Positions 29,401 to 35,954 of a stretch of DNA of 42,893 bases are shown here, in pieces. The number at the start of each line of letters is the position of its first letter. Position 1 is the first letter of the stretch. The stretch is from assembly GCA_027858835.1 (NCBI GenBank), contig JAQIBY010000037.1, forward strand, positions 1 to 42,893, read 5' to 3'. The notes under the pieces are model-generated. The model was not told where the DNA came from. It was given only the letters and a program-made list of their open reading frames with translations, and made no database searches. Made by a program: the position numbers and the translations under genes. Origin of the DNA: Bacteroidales bacterium (GTDB taxonomy: Bacteria > Bacteroidota > Bacteroidia > Bacteroidales > ML635J-15).

Positions 29401-32400
29401 ATTGCAAAATGCACCTGAGCATACAATGTTTGATACTTACTCATACAACAACTGGGGGCAGCTATTGTCTAACACAACCGTTGATGTTGGAGAAACAAAT
29501 TACTTGTATCGTAAAGACGGCAAAACTCGCTTTATTCAAAATGCAAAACAAGCGGATGATAATACGTTCTCATACATCAATTACGATGATTTAGGACGCA
29601 TTATGGAAACAGGAGAGTATAACGAAGATGCTACCAATAACTTCGCTAACCTAAACAGTATTCTTGAAAATGTTATCCTTAATAATGATTTCTCAACTGA
29701 TCCATTAAATAATGCAAATTGTGAAGATCAAATTTATTTCAGGTATGATACCAGAGACCAAACGAGTACATTTGAAAGCGAAACAGGGCTTTCTGCAAGT
29801 AATTATCCGGTGAGCTTTACAGGAGGTCGCTTGTCTAAAACATGGACAGATAAATTAAGCAAATGGTTCTCATATGATGACTTTGGACGTTTGTCTTGGA
29901 TGGTGGTGCATTACAACGGAATGGGTCAAAGTACCATAGAGGGAACAAAAACCTACCATATGGATTATGACTTGTTGGGTAATCTGAAATGCATGACATA
30001 TCAGAAAAACAATGAAAATGAGCGATTCGATTACATGTATTCATACAATGCGAATATGCAATTGGTTTCTGTTACCATAAAGACCAATTATGTGTCAGGA
30101 ACCCCAAATCTTGTTCAGGAAGTTGCAAGTTATCAGTATTATCCTGATGGTAAGCTTAAACGTACTGTTATTGAAGAAGATTTACAAGGCATAGATTATG
30201 TTTACACCATTAATGGTTGGTTGAAATCCATCAACAATCCAAATTTGGGAATGGAATATGCCGGAAAATTGACTGACCCCGGGCAAGATGATATTATTGA
30301 CAATGGTATTTCTCAAGATGTCTTTGGAATGACGCTTGATTATTTTGATGGCGATTATAAACGTGAAGCTAATACTGCCGGAATTGGTGCAAGCTATATT
30401 AACTCTGGCGAAGGGCAGAATAATTACTCCGGACTTATTCGCTCACAACGTTGGAATACAGCAGGAGGGCCACAAAACAACCAATTGGCAAATGAACGTA
30501 CACATTGGATGTTCCAGTATAGTTACGATGAATTCAATCGCTTTATTGAGGCGGAGTTTGGGCAGTACACAACCAACATGCAAACCAATGGAACAAACGG
30601 ACAAAGTCCACACAATTTGGTTGACGATGTGCTCAGACAAATCTCCGATATTCAAGCTACCCCATCTGTAAATAATGGGAATGTATATTCTGGATTATTA
30701 ACACAAATTGCCGATGCAGGAAAAGACCTGAATTATTTTAACAATCATACTTCACAAAGCGGAAATACGACCACTAATTTTGAAAACTCAGAAAATTTTA
30801 CTTACTTTAATGCCAATGCAGCAATTGTTCAAAGCATGGTAGAAACAGGACATGACATATCCTTGCCACAAAGTCAGGCAAGTCTTACGTATGGTTATAC
30901 AAGTGATGTTGAGGAAAAATATCATGTGTACGATATAGCATATTCTGCCAATGGAAACATTACCCAGCTCAAACGAAATGGGAATTTGAGCGGTAGTGAT
31001 GTCTTTATGGACGATTTAAGCTATTATTATCTTTCCAACAGCAACCAATTGGATTATGTTAGCGATGCTGTTCCAACTGTCCGTTATGATTATGACATAG
31101 ACAACCAGAGCAGTGGTAATTTTGTTTATGATTCGATTGGTAGCATGATCGAAGATGCTGTGGACGGATTGTATCATGTAAAAGACTCTAGAGGGAAAAC
31201 AATGGAGTTAAGAGATGCACAATCGAATACTTTGCTCACAGAATACACTTACGATGAAAGCGGACGTTGCATTTGCATTTACGATGTTGATGCGAAACAA
31301 GCTACTTGGTTTGTACGAGGGCCCGGAGGAGAAATAATATCTGTATTTTCTGAACTTGAAGGGCAAATCTCAAAACATGAAGAACAGTATTTGTATGGAC
31401 TAGGGCGTATAGGGAAAGCATCCACAGATGAAAATCATACTGACATTGCATTACTGCAATACGAGTATCAAGATAACCTTGGCAATGTGCGAGCTGTTTT
31501 CCATAACAATGCAGGCGAGCCCGAATTACTTGCAATAAACGATTATTATCCCTTTGGTATGAAAATGCCTGATCGCTGTGTGAGTACCGGAAATTACGGA
31601 CATGCTTATCAGGGTGTTTTTGCGCAGGAAGATGCACAATACAGCCAATATAACCGTTTTCAGTTGCGTACTTACGACAACCGCCTCGGGCGTTTCCTTT
31701 CTCCCGACCCTTACGGGCAGTTTTACTCAGCCTATACCGGCATGGGCAACAACCCCGTAAATTTGGTTGATCCGAGTGGTGGGTATATTGTTCATTTCAC
31801 TTATACAAGTGAAGGTATAGAGATTAATGATTGGTATGAAATACTTAATTGGAGGCAAGAATGGGAAAGTCCTTTTGTTTTTGGACCCACCGGCGGTGGC
31901 GGAAATAGCGGTTCCACAGGTCCCGGATCTGGCAGCGGAGATGGATCAGGAGTTAGCAACCCTGACGGTAGTTTATCTGGACCTTCAACAGATGAAGGTG
32001 GTGAAGACTATGAACCTGAAGTTGTTATGCCAGGTGAGCCGGATGCGTATGAAACAGCTTTAATAAATGCATTAATTAAAGATCCAACCAATCAGGAGCT
32101 AATGAAGGAGTACGTTGCGGCTGCTGGGGATGATAATGGAAATAGCGGGGGTGTTGATGGTTTAGACAATATTTTGTTTGTCGTTGATATAGGTAAACAA
32201 GGTGGAGATAAAGCTGTTCAATACTTTCAAATGAGTAATGAAGACATATTAAGAATTGCTGTCAATAACGATATACCTACAGAAAGGATAAAAAACATAA
32301 TGAGGTCAACAGGGAAAGTTGGTACTTGCTTGAAAGTTGTTGGTGTTATTGGAAATGTTGCGAGTGCTGGACATACTGTTTATAAAATATCGCAAGATGG

Positions 32401-33130
32401 CATGTCTGTTCAGTATGGTGCTGACTTAGTTTTTAATATTATTGCTTTTGTGCCTCCATATGGTTGGGTAGTTTCAGGAATTTACTTTGGTGGAAAAGCT
32501 CTTGTAGAAAGTGATGGGTATAAAGCTAACCAGCAAGAATATCGTAAGAAATATCCAATAACAGGAGCACCTCCTTATATGATAGGACATTGTTTTGTGG
32601 AAGGAACTCAGGTTTTAATGAAGGACTTTTCGCTTTGTGACATCGAAAATATTGGAGTAGGTGACACTATTAAAACATTTAATTTCCGAATCTCGCAATT
32701 AGAAAATAATCGAGTGCTTAAAATTTCATCTCCAATACATAATAATTTAGTAACCATTAGATTTGCTAATGATATTAAGAATATTAATACTGAAGACCAC
32801 CCATATTATGTGAAAGGGAAAGGCTGGTGCTCATTTAAGCCGGAGCTAACTTTTCAAAGGTACGGTTTGGAAGCGTTGCAGCTAAAAGGTGGTGATATTT
32901 GTTATTACTATAAAGGCAGTGAACTATTGGAAATAAAGCTTGTTGAAATCATTTCTTTAGACATTGAAGTAAAAACATATAACCTTACTGAGATAGAGAA
33001 TAGTAATAATTATTTTGCAAATGGATTTTTAGTTCATAATGAGTATGGGAATTTGAAAAACACCACGAAAGTGCCCTTGAATAAGAATGGGCAAAGAATA
33101 ATGTTTAAACCATTGAAGTTAAAAGATTGA
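20459..33130 (+). CDS. Giant secreted RHS-family polymorphic toxin with DNRLRE, tandem lectin/SprB-like modules, RHS core and Hint domain
   Basis: 4223 residues. Signal peptide 1-23. Two DNRLRE-type domains (~25-198, ~200-380; VTETWDENTVTWNNQP, DTIKWNNQPTY) and two more at ~1736-1909 and ~1914-2084 flank six tandem ~220-residue modules starting near residues 457, 677, 896, 1127, 1350 and 1574. Each module pairs a lectin-like sandwich with a SprB-like strand pair (GGISPYSYYW, GGVYPFNYLW, NGVPPYHIEW). The RHS part follows: an N-terminal block (~2184-2240), YD repeats (~2990-3740) and the core NRLGRFLSPDPYGQFYSAY..NPVNLVDPSGG (~3740-3776). A Gly/Ser linker (~3809-3842), a hydrophobic pre-toxin segment (~3955-4025) and a Hint domain (C4044 in HCFVEGTQ, TEDH box, terminal FLVHN) come next. 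Only 29 residues follow. It probably acts at the surface in contact-dependent competition. Confidence 0.88.
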   Translation: MFLKTVKFSLIFLLILPKLAYPYTVKDTIVNVTQDAIIRSSSPYTNYGDSDYILATCTPLLRISSIQRSLVNIDLSNIPSNAIILSASLNLKGATHSGIGLSLLTMRVTETWDENTVTWNNQPSTTVSGYITNPSPDDPNADCEIDITAFAKGWHTGQYTNYGLMLRLYFEYPTKQLQYYSSDYSNATKHPTITIKYVIPETINIMPIEDIVVASLYPDSVFLSTKQYIDLIAWTEGGQVNIRRSLMKFNLDTLPEDVSLLSSKLHTFWNGFSWAIHSGDNKSHIYPINTSWSQDTIKWNNQPTYITTPNAIIPATTSSTQTNFEFDIFEIINSWYLGDNENNGIIMKLDTESIYRKICFASKEHTDVSKRPFLTLGYIPKLLVDYNYSLPQYDEATDIEVEPIGGISPYSYYWSHLDSVVTDSTIEIFSGTYKLTVVDFFDSTFVKDVNVFQHVNWNILDSIQFSNGELTTLISSNNWGARALAKHSIEINDDGLIKHVLDTSAIQSSGKYIVGFQKTKQLPNYFSINYGFLVSKDNVQVIENGNLFSSVSYNQNDVIYIERKDGHINYYQNDSLIYTSFSDFQNKLHIVLASNSPSCSISDIYTTGRYDIAQSIRFIANDYLNGEFKIDFYSPENMSFLWDDNSTDSYCFIDKGIRNLVLSDSLSRVINYSLRWGNVLFLSDAIHFMNDSTFGLYESNFILSENEVDTELSLLAYPVLSVDKPDVEQYKYLGLCPNGSETFAAGFKFGNDSIFTIANLVETYIGSYNSISFIQMQCVEDSVKLYMDNTLLGTYALTPEQEYHYGVFSTDHVRFTDLFTTNCSSKIEVDYNLTPTSDDNYQLDVLTFGGVYPFNYLWENSSTAISRSSISQGYYSLTVSDIIGNIANSDYFICDTVQFYNIENANVSENGVVSVPSSDDWSCKALSFNKLTRGENGLVEWKIQNDFYNQSENTEVFVGLCDGDFNTYADLSHAFYYDSGQLSIYEHGDFKTQVGSASLSDVYAIKIKGNNVHYLKNDSLCYSSTLGDQNNHRLGVNIKTEIHFIEDLYVSFSDDGLEPVYLRPISFNNNRLSIRAYNENDTTLSQIMWSNGMNGIDNDLMLSKLYSYQIKDSLNRKTDDKTIVSELNWDVLDYLNQNDSAIIATVGNWNAFAYSEKSVMNEVTGFVAYPISDLDYLANNSGSRIFGFSDEQNTSYNSIEHGFLLYNQKYSIYESGVQKTAEQTIVPGDLLSIQKVEDSIFYTLNGTIVYSTLAIENAQYPVVRLEDASSSFGNLLSDLRTPLKIVASKFAEDSISLDVSGGVKPYQFTLDNETVNTSLFADFDNSNHLFQVVDYFGDTASYNFTSLSIPYWHLTQDMIMGDGYFVRNDSTVAKGQSYSYNLLKFENDGAIIKPTNDISANTRSFGLTNSNDSDSIPDFKVSYENGLVRYYENNSLTKTISFQNIGTDSYLTMKKVEDDLIVSLNDSVLLSRSNVITSDLISIIEVNELGDTAYFPYCTFSPLPLTCTVDATTPGETGNVSISNIINGVPPYHIEWQNGDTVDYLNNVSPGVYPFTITDASGYELDTIATFVNYCAFILFGDCSYKGNGVIKDQSFSVNDYAISSSYIPANNSAVFEIEEMDGEYTLHSKIFGFSEKQTDPQIQDYCFGVHVDRGNLYFIANGQKIPATQKFEKGDIIKLYALDNRFVIRLNDEAIFEQNRNPEKDVFFVTHLYESFGLLSPVLSSTVNNNQAIKHASPRFTGKSLVIEPTCANIIDSGNKFATINASNEITWQKNNGEVLRTLLNYNVDLLPKDVEIASARLLLSPTGSSFGVNNSVIVACSDDWHTDSVNWDNVPKTNKDYLIDIAQTDSVNEAYAIDVSKLVKAWYSNEIQNHGALCRLADEYIDGGMSFSGGDSVVYNSQPRLEIFYYEPLKLETQSIKLKDTYAFSAKPTNIHGDNKELVLNGGDIARVYIHLPIEDIPFNANIDSASLVLHVGNYTTPNASSAYLVKDNWSEDSLTWNNQPDYYAKYSNIALGTISTNDSIVIDIAKLIPLWKSGIVENNGIMIKLDDEANGENVVFMSSESNDSTKHPKMHLQYSIEPLDLYVKDLTGENDSLASVRLIATGGVPPYEMTVNSLKNGADASFYNEEFSNKNIRIADAWGNVLNRNINLQQHQDLDLSSSTPNSGWNWYQSSVFNKDEVNGTLVTSKVGESRIYFDSFGRTHQAQSRSFEDDNILCQQVIYDKRGRNSIQSLPAPVNDNSFDYRNNFMTSNGAAFDEETPNLSPEQRKVDNNSLLGAYYSNNNSDELYVPATDYPYYQVKYNEILGSIPDKTSMAGDNLYMGSGNENKSYPMFIRSNELFHITGAQGFLINENYHVFEEELDVENPVNFLYEKGMMKVLSEDADGKQFVSYAIGGKKVASAKVAQGEKAGNYQRTVFSRMAPFQSYIDIHISEGVVDDGISIQANFETDMKIYSVSSGELVWATENTNEYFYSINDNQIEDVVINGEDCELSIQQSDSPVDLLIEAPSGCDLYRAIQISGLPEGVYRIYRSNPYYLSQIINIEYMIDYYNYNLSYYDKTGKLSKTIYPEGVQTLPEENGFTTTIHSSSAIIQSIEPDADPEDDESIPFVPHFTSANQDENGAYQNIISIPVEHDENSLDYGKISVRMYKTDQIIVVDDLAQHFACVAETNDGLILRNIAMAGNVNSSKSVENISPYVFGSLFLINDTCLKPVVDIDGYVYSLDSSTNYGAWHSNNALISGLQEVDFNTPVVYADQYSNISDLEIIDLNTINYNQNFALNTSNAMTVLRNGVSSDKYTEVITLRPGEEIILDWDDDFVDHELPPLPTVSNNVKLDFVVYGVVESSGGGTSRFVIDDEFTYTMYVRGDNTLVTDGFYFDFNAPDVVHRGELEIPADVYENIVEIQLELKEIHCNQSNVPPSGLATDAVYCTDYYIGNYSTGDLSLPYNDFVGSQDYDYYQFGGLDDYEIDVRLEYNQLQNAPEHTMFDTYSYNNWGQLLSNTTVDVGETNYLYRKDGKTRFIQNAKQADDNTFSYINYDDLGRIMETGEYNEDATNNFANLNSILENVILNNDFSTDPLNNANCEDQIYFRYDTRDQTSTFESETGLSASNYPVSFTGGRLSKTWTDKLSKWFSYDDFGRLSWMVVHYNGMGQSTIEGTKTYHMDYDLLGNLKCMTYQKNNENERFDYMYSYNANMQLVSVTIKTNYVSGTPNLVQEVASYQYYPDGKLKRTVIEEDLQGIDYVYTINGWLKSINNPNLGMEYAGKLTDPGQDDIIDNGISQDVFGMTLDYFDGDYKREANTAGIGASYINSGEGQNNYSGLIRSQRWNTAGGPQNNQLANERTHWMFQYSYDEFNRFIEAEFGQYTTNMQTNGTNGQSPHNLVDDVLRQISDIQATPSVNNGNVYSGLLTQIADAGKDLNYFNNHTSQSGNTTTNFENSENFTYFNANAAIVQSMVETGHDISLPQSQASLTYGYTSDVEEKYHVYDIAYSANGNITQLKRNGNLSGSDVFMDDLSYYYLSNSNQLDYVSDAVPTVRYDYDIDNQSSGNFVYDSIGSMIEDAVDGLYHVKDSRGKTMELRDAQSNTLLTEYTYDESGRCICIYDVDAKQATWFVRGPGGEIISVFSELEGQISKHEEQYLYGLGRIGKASTDENHTDIALLQYEYQDNLGNVRAVFHNNAGEPELLAINDYYPFGMKMPDRCVSTGNYGHAYQGVFAQEDAQYSQYNRFQLRTYDNRLGRFLSPDPYGQFYSAYTGMGNNPVNLVDPSGGYIVHFTYTSEGIEINDWYEILNWRQEWESPFVFGPTGGGGNSGSTGPGSGSGDGSGVSNPDGSLSGPSTDEGGEDYEPEVVMPGEPDAYETALINALIKDPTNQELMKEYVAAAGDDNGNSGGVDGLDNILFVVDIGKQGGDKAVQYFQMSNEDILRIAVNNDIPTERIKNIMRSTGKVGTCLKVVGVIGNVASAGHTVYKISQDGMSVQYGADLVFNIIAFVPPYGWVVSGIYFGGKALVESDGYKANQQEYRKKYPITGAPPYMIGHCFVEGTQVLMKDFSLCDIENIGVGDTIKTFNFRISQLENNRVLKISSPIHNNLVTIRFANDIKNINTEDHPYYVKGKGWCSFKPELTFQRYGLEALQLKGGDICYYYKGSELLEIKLVEIISLDIEVKTYNLTEIENSNNYFANGFLVHNEYGNLKNTTKVPLNKNGQRIMFKPLKLKD

Positions 33131-33138
33131 CCACATTT

Positions 33139-33543
33139 ATGAATATTTTAAAGTTATATGATTATTTATATTATAGAGTTTACAAATTGTATTTGATCAA
33201 ATGGAATGAAAGCATGCCTTGGTTATATGCTTTAGGTTTAGTTTCAATTATCCAAGTTTTTAACTTAGCCACGTTGCATTTTGCCTATGCGTTATTATCA
33301 GGTTCATATAAAATATTTGCGAGATTTGGACTGATGCTAACTATTGGAATAATAGTATTTAATTATATAAGGTATCACTCACGTAGATATAATTATAGCA
33401 GTTTATCAGAGAAATGGGCTAAAGAAAATTACGAAAAAGAAAAGTCCAGAGGCAAGATTTTAATTGTTTTCATTGGGCTTTCATTTTTGGTCTGTCTTGG
33501 AATGGCAATATTGCTTGGAGAGCTTAATCAGGGTAGATTGTAA
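33139..33543 (+). CDS. Small three-TM membrane protein, candidate immunity protein for the giant RHS toxin
   Basis: 134 residues from ATG 33139; a TTG at 33127 overlaps the RHS stop but is a poor start. Hydrophobic spans lie at ~30-50 (YALGLVSIIQVFNLATLHFA), ~57-77 (FARFGLMLTIGIIVFNYI) and ~108-128 (ILIVFIGLSFLVCLGMAILL), with a charged KWAKENYEKEKSRGK loop. It begins 8 bases after the RHS gene. A small gene directly behind an RHS toxin is the usual place for immunity, and membrane topology fits a toxin acting at the inner membrane. No family was recognised; the immunity role is inferred from position. Confidence 0.65.
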   Translation: MNILKLYDYLYYRVYKLYLIKWNESMPWLYALGLVSIIQVFNLATLHFAYALLSGSYKIFARFGLMLTIGIIVFNYIRYHSRRYNYSSLSEKWAKENYEKEKSRGKILIVFIGLSFLVCLGMAILLGELNQGRL

Positions 33544-33612
33544 TGTAATGCTGTAAATTCTCTGAACCCTAAAAACTCAAAAAAGTAAAATATTTGTTCT
33601 CTAATTTTCAAA

Positions 33613-33795
33613 AATAATTGCTTAACTTAGCCTTGTGTTTACTACCACAACAACATATAAAGCTTTTAACCAACGGCTCATCGGCCGTTTCCTTTCTCCC
33701 GACCCTTACGGGCAGTTTTACTCAGCCTATACCGGCATGGGCAATAACCCCGTAAATTTGGTTGATCCGAGTGGTGGGTATGTGAAGCACTGGAG
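33613..33795 (+). repeat. Conserved 5' block of orphan RHS tip, copy 1
   Basis: 183 bases that match 35120-35302 at 181 positions. The block covers ~22 untranslated bases (AATAATTGCTTAACTTAGCC), the GTG start and the GRFLSPDPYG...VDPSGGYVKHW coding part. Its last ~96 bases also match the giant gene at 31691-31786 with one mismatch. Confidence 0.92.
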
Positions 33796-34555
33796 AATAC
33801 GTAGAGGGGAAATGGTTGATGATGACACACCACCCTCGTTTCCAGATATTGGTCAGGTTTTAAAAAGGTATGATATTTTTGTTTTCATTGATTTTGGTCC
33901 AGGACCCACCGGTGGTGGCGGTGGTGGCGGAAATGGCGGTTCCACAGGTCCCGGATGTGGCAGTGGAGGTGGTTCTGGCTCACCAAACTCTGACAGCCAT
34001 TTATCCGGACCTCCGCCAGATCCGGATGAAGAAGAGGAGACTGAAACAGTTCCTCGAGGAGAGCCGGATGAGTATAAAACATTTACAGTGTCACCAGCGA
34101 TTCCTGGTGCACCAGCGATCCCTGCTGCAATTAAAAAAGTTTTGGAGATTTATGCAGCAACCTCATTTGCATTAGTTGGTTCAGTAGCAGCCGTTGTGGT
34201 TCTTACTAGTAGTGACACTCGTCCTCCAGAACCACTACCTGAGCCAGATGTCGTTGACGAATTATTAATGATTTTCCTAGTTAAATTTATCAGCAATTTA
34301 ATGACAGGCAATGAACATTATAAAGGACCATGGAAGACAGAAAGGCCTTTAGATTATATAAAGTCAGTTCGGGGGCATGATAATACAATTATATTTCCTA
34401 ATGGAAGTGGTAGGCCTATAATAGAATTTATCTTACAAGTTGCTGGTGGTTTTGTATTAATCAAGACATTTTATGATGCAACAGAAGTAGAACCTGTGGA
34501 TACTACGCAGAACAATAACGTTGAACCAGATGTGTTTTATTATGAAAAAAATTAA
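33635..34555 (+). CDS. Orphan RHS tip 1 (core end, Gly-rich linker, hydrophobic toxin-like domain)
   Basis: 306 residues starting at GTG (MFTTTTTYKAFNQRLIGRF...). It carries only the last part of the RHS core (GRFLSPDPYGQFYSAYTGMG..VDPSGG, ~18-48), a variable segment, the linker GPGPTGGGGGGGNGGSTGPG (~88-107), and then a unique C-terminal domain with a TM-like helix ATSFALVGSVAAVVVL (~175-190) and a second hydrophobic stretch IIEFILQVAGGFVLI near 267-282. No signal peptide or full RHS shell is present, so it cannot be exported by itself. It is best read as a displaced toxin end that can be recombined onto the giant gene. Toxin activity is unknown; pore formation is possible but unproven. Whether it is translated is uncertain. 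Confidence 0.75.
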   Translation: MFTTTTTYKAFNQRLIGRFLSPDPYGQFYSAYTGMGNNPVNLVDPSGGYVKHWRIRRGEMVDDDTPPSFPDIGQVLKRYDIFVFIDFGPGPTGGGGGGGNGGSTGPGCGSGGGSGSPNSDSHLSGPPPDPDEEEETETVPRGEPDEYKTFTVSPAIPGAPAIPAAIKKVLEIYAATSFALVGSVAAVVVLTSSDTRPPEPLPEPDVVDELLMIFLVKFISNLMTGNEHYKGPWKTERPLDYIKSVRGHDNTIIFPNGSGRPIIEFILQVAGGFVLIKTFYDATEVEPVDTTQNNNVEPDVFYYEKN

Positions 34556-34567
34556 AATTATTTATAT

Positions 34568-34735
34568 ATGAAAATAGTTTCATTAATTAAAAACATAAGC
34601 CTTTTTATGATAGTTGTATTAACAGTAATGGGTATTTTAAATTTTAAATTTAAAATTTTGTTATTTGTTTTATTAGCATTTTTCTTGACCTTATCAATCG
34701 TTTCAAATCTTTTAATTTATTTAAAAAAAAAATGA
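34568..34735 (+). CDS. 55-residue two-TM membrane peptide
   Basis: ATG at 34568, stop TGA 34733-34735, which overlaps the next gene's ATG in an ATGA. The peptide is almost entirely hydrophobic, with two helices (SLFMIVVLTVMGIL and ILLFVLLAFFLTLSIVSNLLI) and a KKK end. The 4-base overlap and in-frame length support translation. With the following gene it probably forms the immunity pair for orphan tip 1; that role is inferred from position. Confidence 0.6.
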   Translation: MKIVSLIKNISLFMIVVLTVMGILNFKFKILLFVLLAFFLTLSIVSNLLIYLKKK

Positions 34736-34938
34736 AGAAAATATTGTATTATTTAGCGTATAATTCGTTCTATTTTGTAAAATTACTATTTGCCATTAGT
34801 TTGTTAAGTGTAACCGTAATCTGGGCTGTAAACGACAAGGAAGTGCCAGTTTTTTATTTTTATATTCTTTTTTTTGTAATTGGGTTACTTGCCGGATATT
34901 ATATATCCCTTATCTCAATAAAGCATTTAAATAAATAG
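34732..34938 (+). CDS. 68-residue two-TM membrane protein, candidate immunity partner
   Basis: The start codon ATG overlaps the stop of the 55-residue peptide (ATGA), indicating translational coupling. Two hydrophobic helices (FVKLLFAISLLSVTVIWAV and FYFYILFFVIGLLAGYYISLI) are separated by a short NDKEVP turn, and the end is KHLNK. No known family. Its position directly behind orphan tip 1 and its membrane nature suggest immunity against a membrane-active toxin. Confidence 0.6.
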   Translation: MKKILYYLAYNSFYFVKLLFAISLLSVTVIWAVNDKEVPVFYFYILFFVIGLLAGYYISLISIKHLNK

Positions 34939-34942
34939 GCAT

Positions 34943-34979
34943 AGAGCTAGGTAATCCTTCAAAAAGGTTGGTAGAGTAA
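34943..34979 (+). pseudogene. Remnant of a lost gene 3' end (..NPSKRLVE stop)
   Basis: Bases 34952-34979 match 39043-39070 at 23 of 28 positions, and both encode NPSxxLVE followed by TAA. Here no start or upstream gene body exists in that frame, so it looks like the tail left after an earlier immunity- or toxin-type gene was removed by recombination. Confidence 0.4.
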
Positions 34980-35119
34980 TCCACAATTAAAAGTCAGAAA
35001 GAAAAATGTTTGTGTAAAACTAAAACCGATTTTCCGCAACCACGCGTCTTCGCCAAATCGCAACCACGCAATTTTCGCACGCTCGCAAGCTCTCACATTC
35101 TCACGCTCGTTTTTCTAAT

Positions 35120-35302
35120 AATAATTGCTTAACTTAGCCTTGTGTTTACTACCACAACAACATATAAAGCTTTTAACCAACGGCTCATCGGCCGTTTCCT
35201 TTCTCCCGACCCTTATGGGCAGTTTTACTCAGCCTATACCGGCATGGGCAATAACCCCGTAAATTTGGTTGACCCGAGTGGTGGGTATGTGAAGCACTGG
35301 AG
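35120..35302 (+). repeat. Conserved 5' block of orphan RHS tip, copy 2
   Basis: Matches 33613-33795 at 181 of 183 positions. Upstream the two copies diverge abruptly: here a segment with two CGCAACCACGC repeats and TCTCACGCTCGTTTTT (35099-35114), which is also present inverted at 13556-13571, ends just before the block. Confidence 0.92.
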
Positions 35303-35954
35303 GATTGCACAAGTCACGTCTCAAAAATCATATCCTCGTTTTGGAGAAGGAGGAGGAACGCTTATTGATGTTGATTATATCGATATATTCATTGATTTTG
35401 GTCCAGGACCCACCGGCGGTGGCGGAAATAGCGGTTCCACAGGTCCCGGATGTGGCAGTGGAGGTGGATCTGGCTCACCAAACTCTGACAGCCATTTATC
35501 TGGACCTTCAACAGATGAAGGTGGTGAAGACTATGAACCTGAAGTTGTTATGCCTGGTGTGTCGGATGCGTATGGTACAGGTTCTGGGGATGATCCACCT
35601 AGAGAGCCACTAGTAAAAATTGATACTAACAAACTCAAAATAAAAATTGAAGATCAACTAATAAGTATTGACAATCGTGATAAATATACACGTCGCGCCT
35701 CTATTAACTTTCCAACACAAGTAGCTCAAGAGGCCAAAAGACGATATAAATTAGAAACTGGCAAAGAACTTAATATTAGGACGAAATCGTTGTCCGTAGA
35801 AATTCAAGTTCATGCAGCATTTTATATTTTAGAGATTCGAATAGAAAGTACGGAAGTCGCGGATTGTGGTGAAAAAGAGAAAGATGGCAACAGAATAATT
35901 TGGGATATAATAACGTGGGATATAATAACGATAATAGATATTAATAAAAAATGA
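35142..35954 (+). CDS. Orphan RHS tip 2 with unrecognised C-terminal domain
   Basis: 270 residues from GTG, with the same first ~52 residues as tip 1 and then a different end. The linker (GPGPTGGGGNSGSTGPG, then DEGGEDYEPEVVMPGVSDAYGTGSGDDPP, ~92-155) is close to that of the giant protein and marks the toxin junction. The unique C-terminal domain (~160-270) is charged and probably alpha/beta: KIDTNKLKIKIEDQLISI, a helix FPTQVAQEAKRRYKLETG, strands LSVEIQVHAAFYILEIRI and a repeated WDIITWDIITIID at the end. No catalytic signature was recognised. The stop overlaps the following LRR lipoprotein start (ATGA), so the pair is translationally coupled and reads as toxin and immunity. Confidence 0.75.
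   Translation: MFTTTTTYKAFNQRLIGRFLSPDPYGQFYSAYTGMGNNPVNLVDPSGGYVKHWRIAQVTSQKSYPRFGEGGGTLIDVDYIDIFIDFGPGPTGGGGNSGSTGPGCGSGGGSGSPNSDSHLSGPSTDEGGEDYEPEVVMPGVSDAYGTGSGDDPPREPLVKIDTNKLKIKIEDQLISIDNRDKYTRRASINFPTQVAQEAKRRYKLETGKELNIRTKSLSVEIQVHAAFYILEIRIESTEVADCGEKEKDGNRIIWDIITWDIITIIDINKK

Noticed and set aside
31827-32063. Alternative-frame open reading in the Gly-rich linker, repeated in all tips (also 33870 and 35305)
   Set aside because: Its conservation follows from the DNA identity of the linker; the composition is an artefact of GGN codons in another frame.
33127-33138. TTG start overlapping the giant RHS stop for the small membrane protein
   Set aside because: The ATG at 33139 is a better start and the extra residues add nothing.
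34975-35119. Two CGCAACCACGC repeats as a CRISPR-like or iteron array
   Set aside because: Only two copies with short spacing, no regular spacers and no cas or rep gene.
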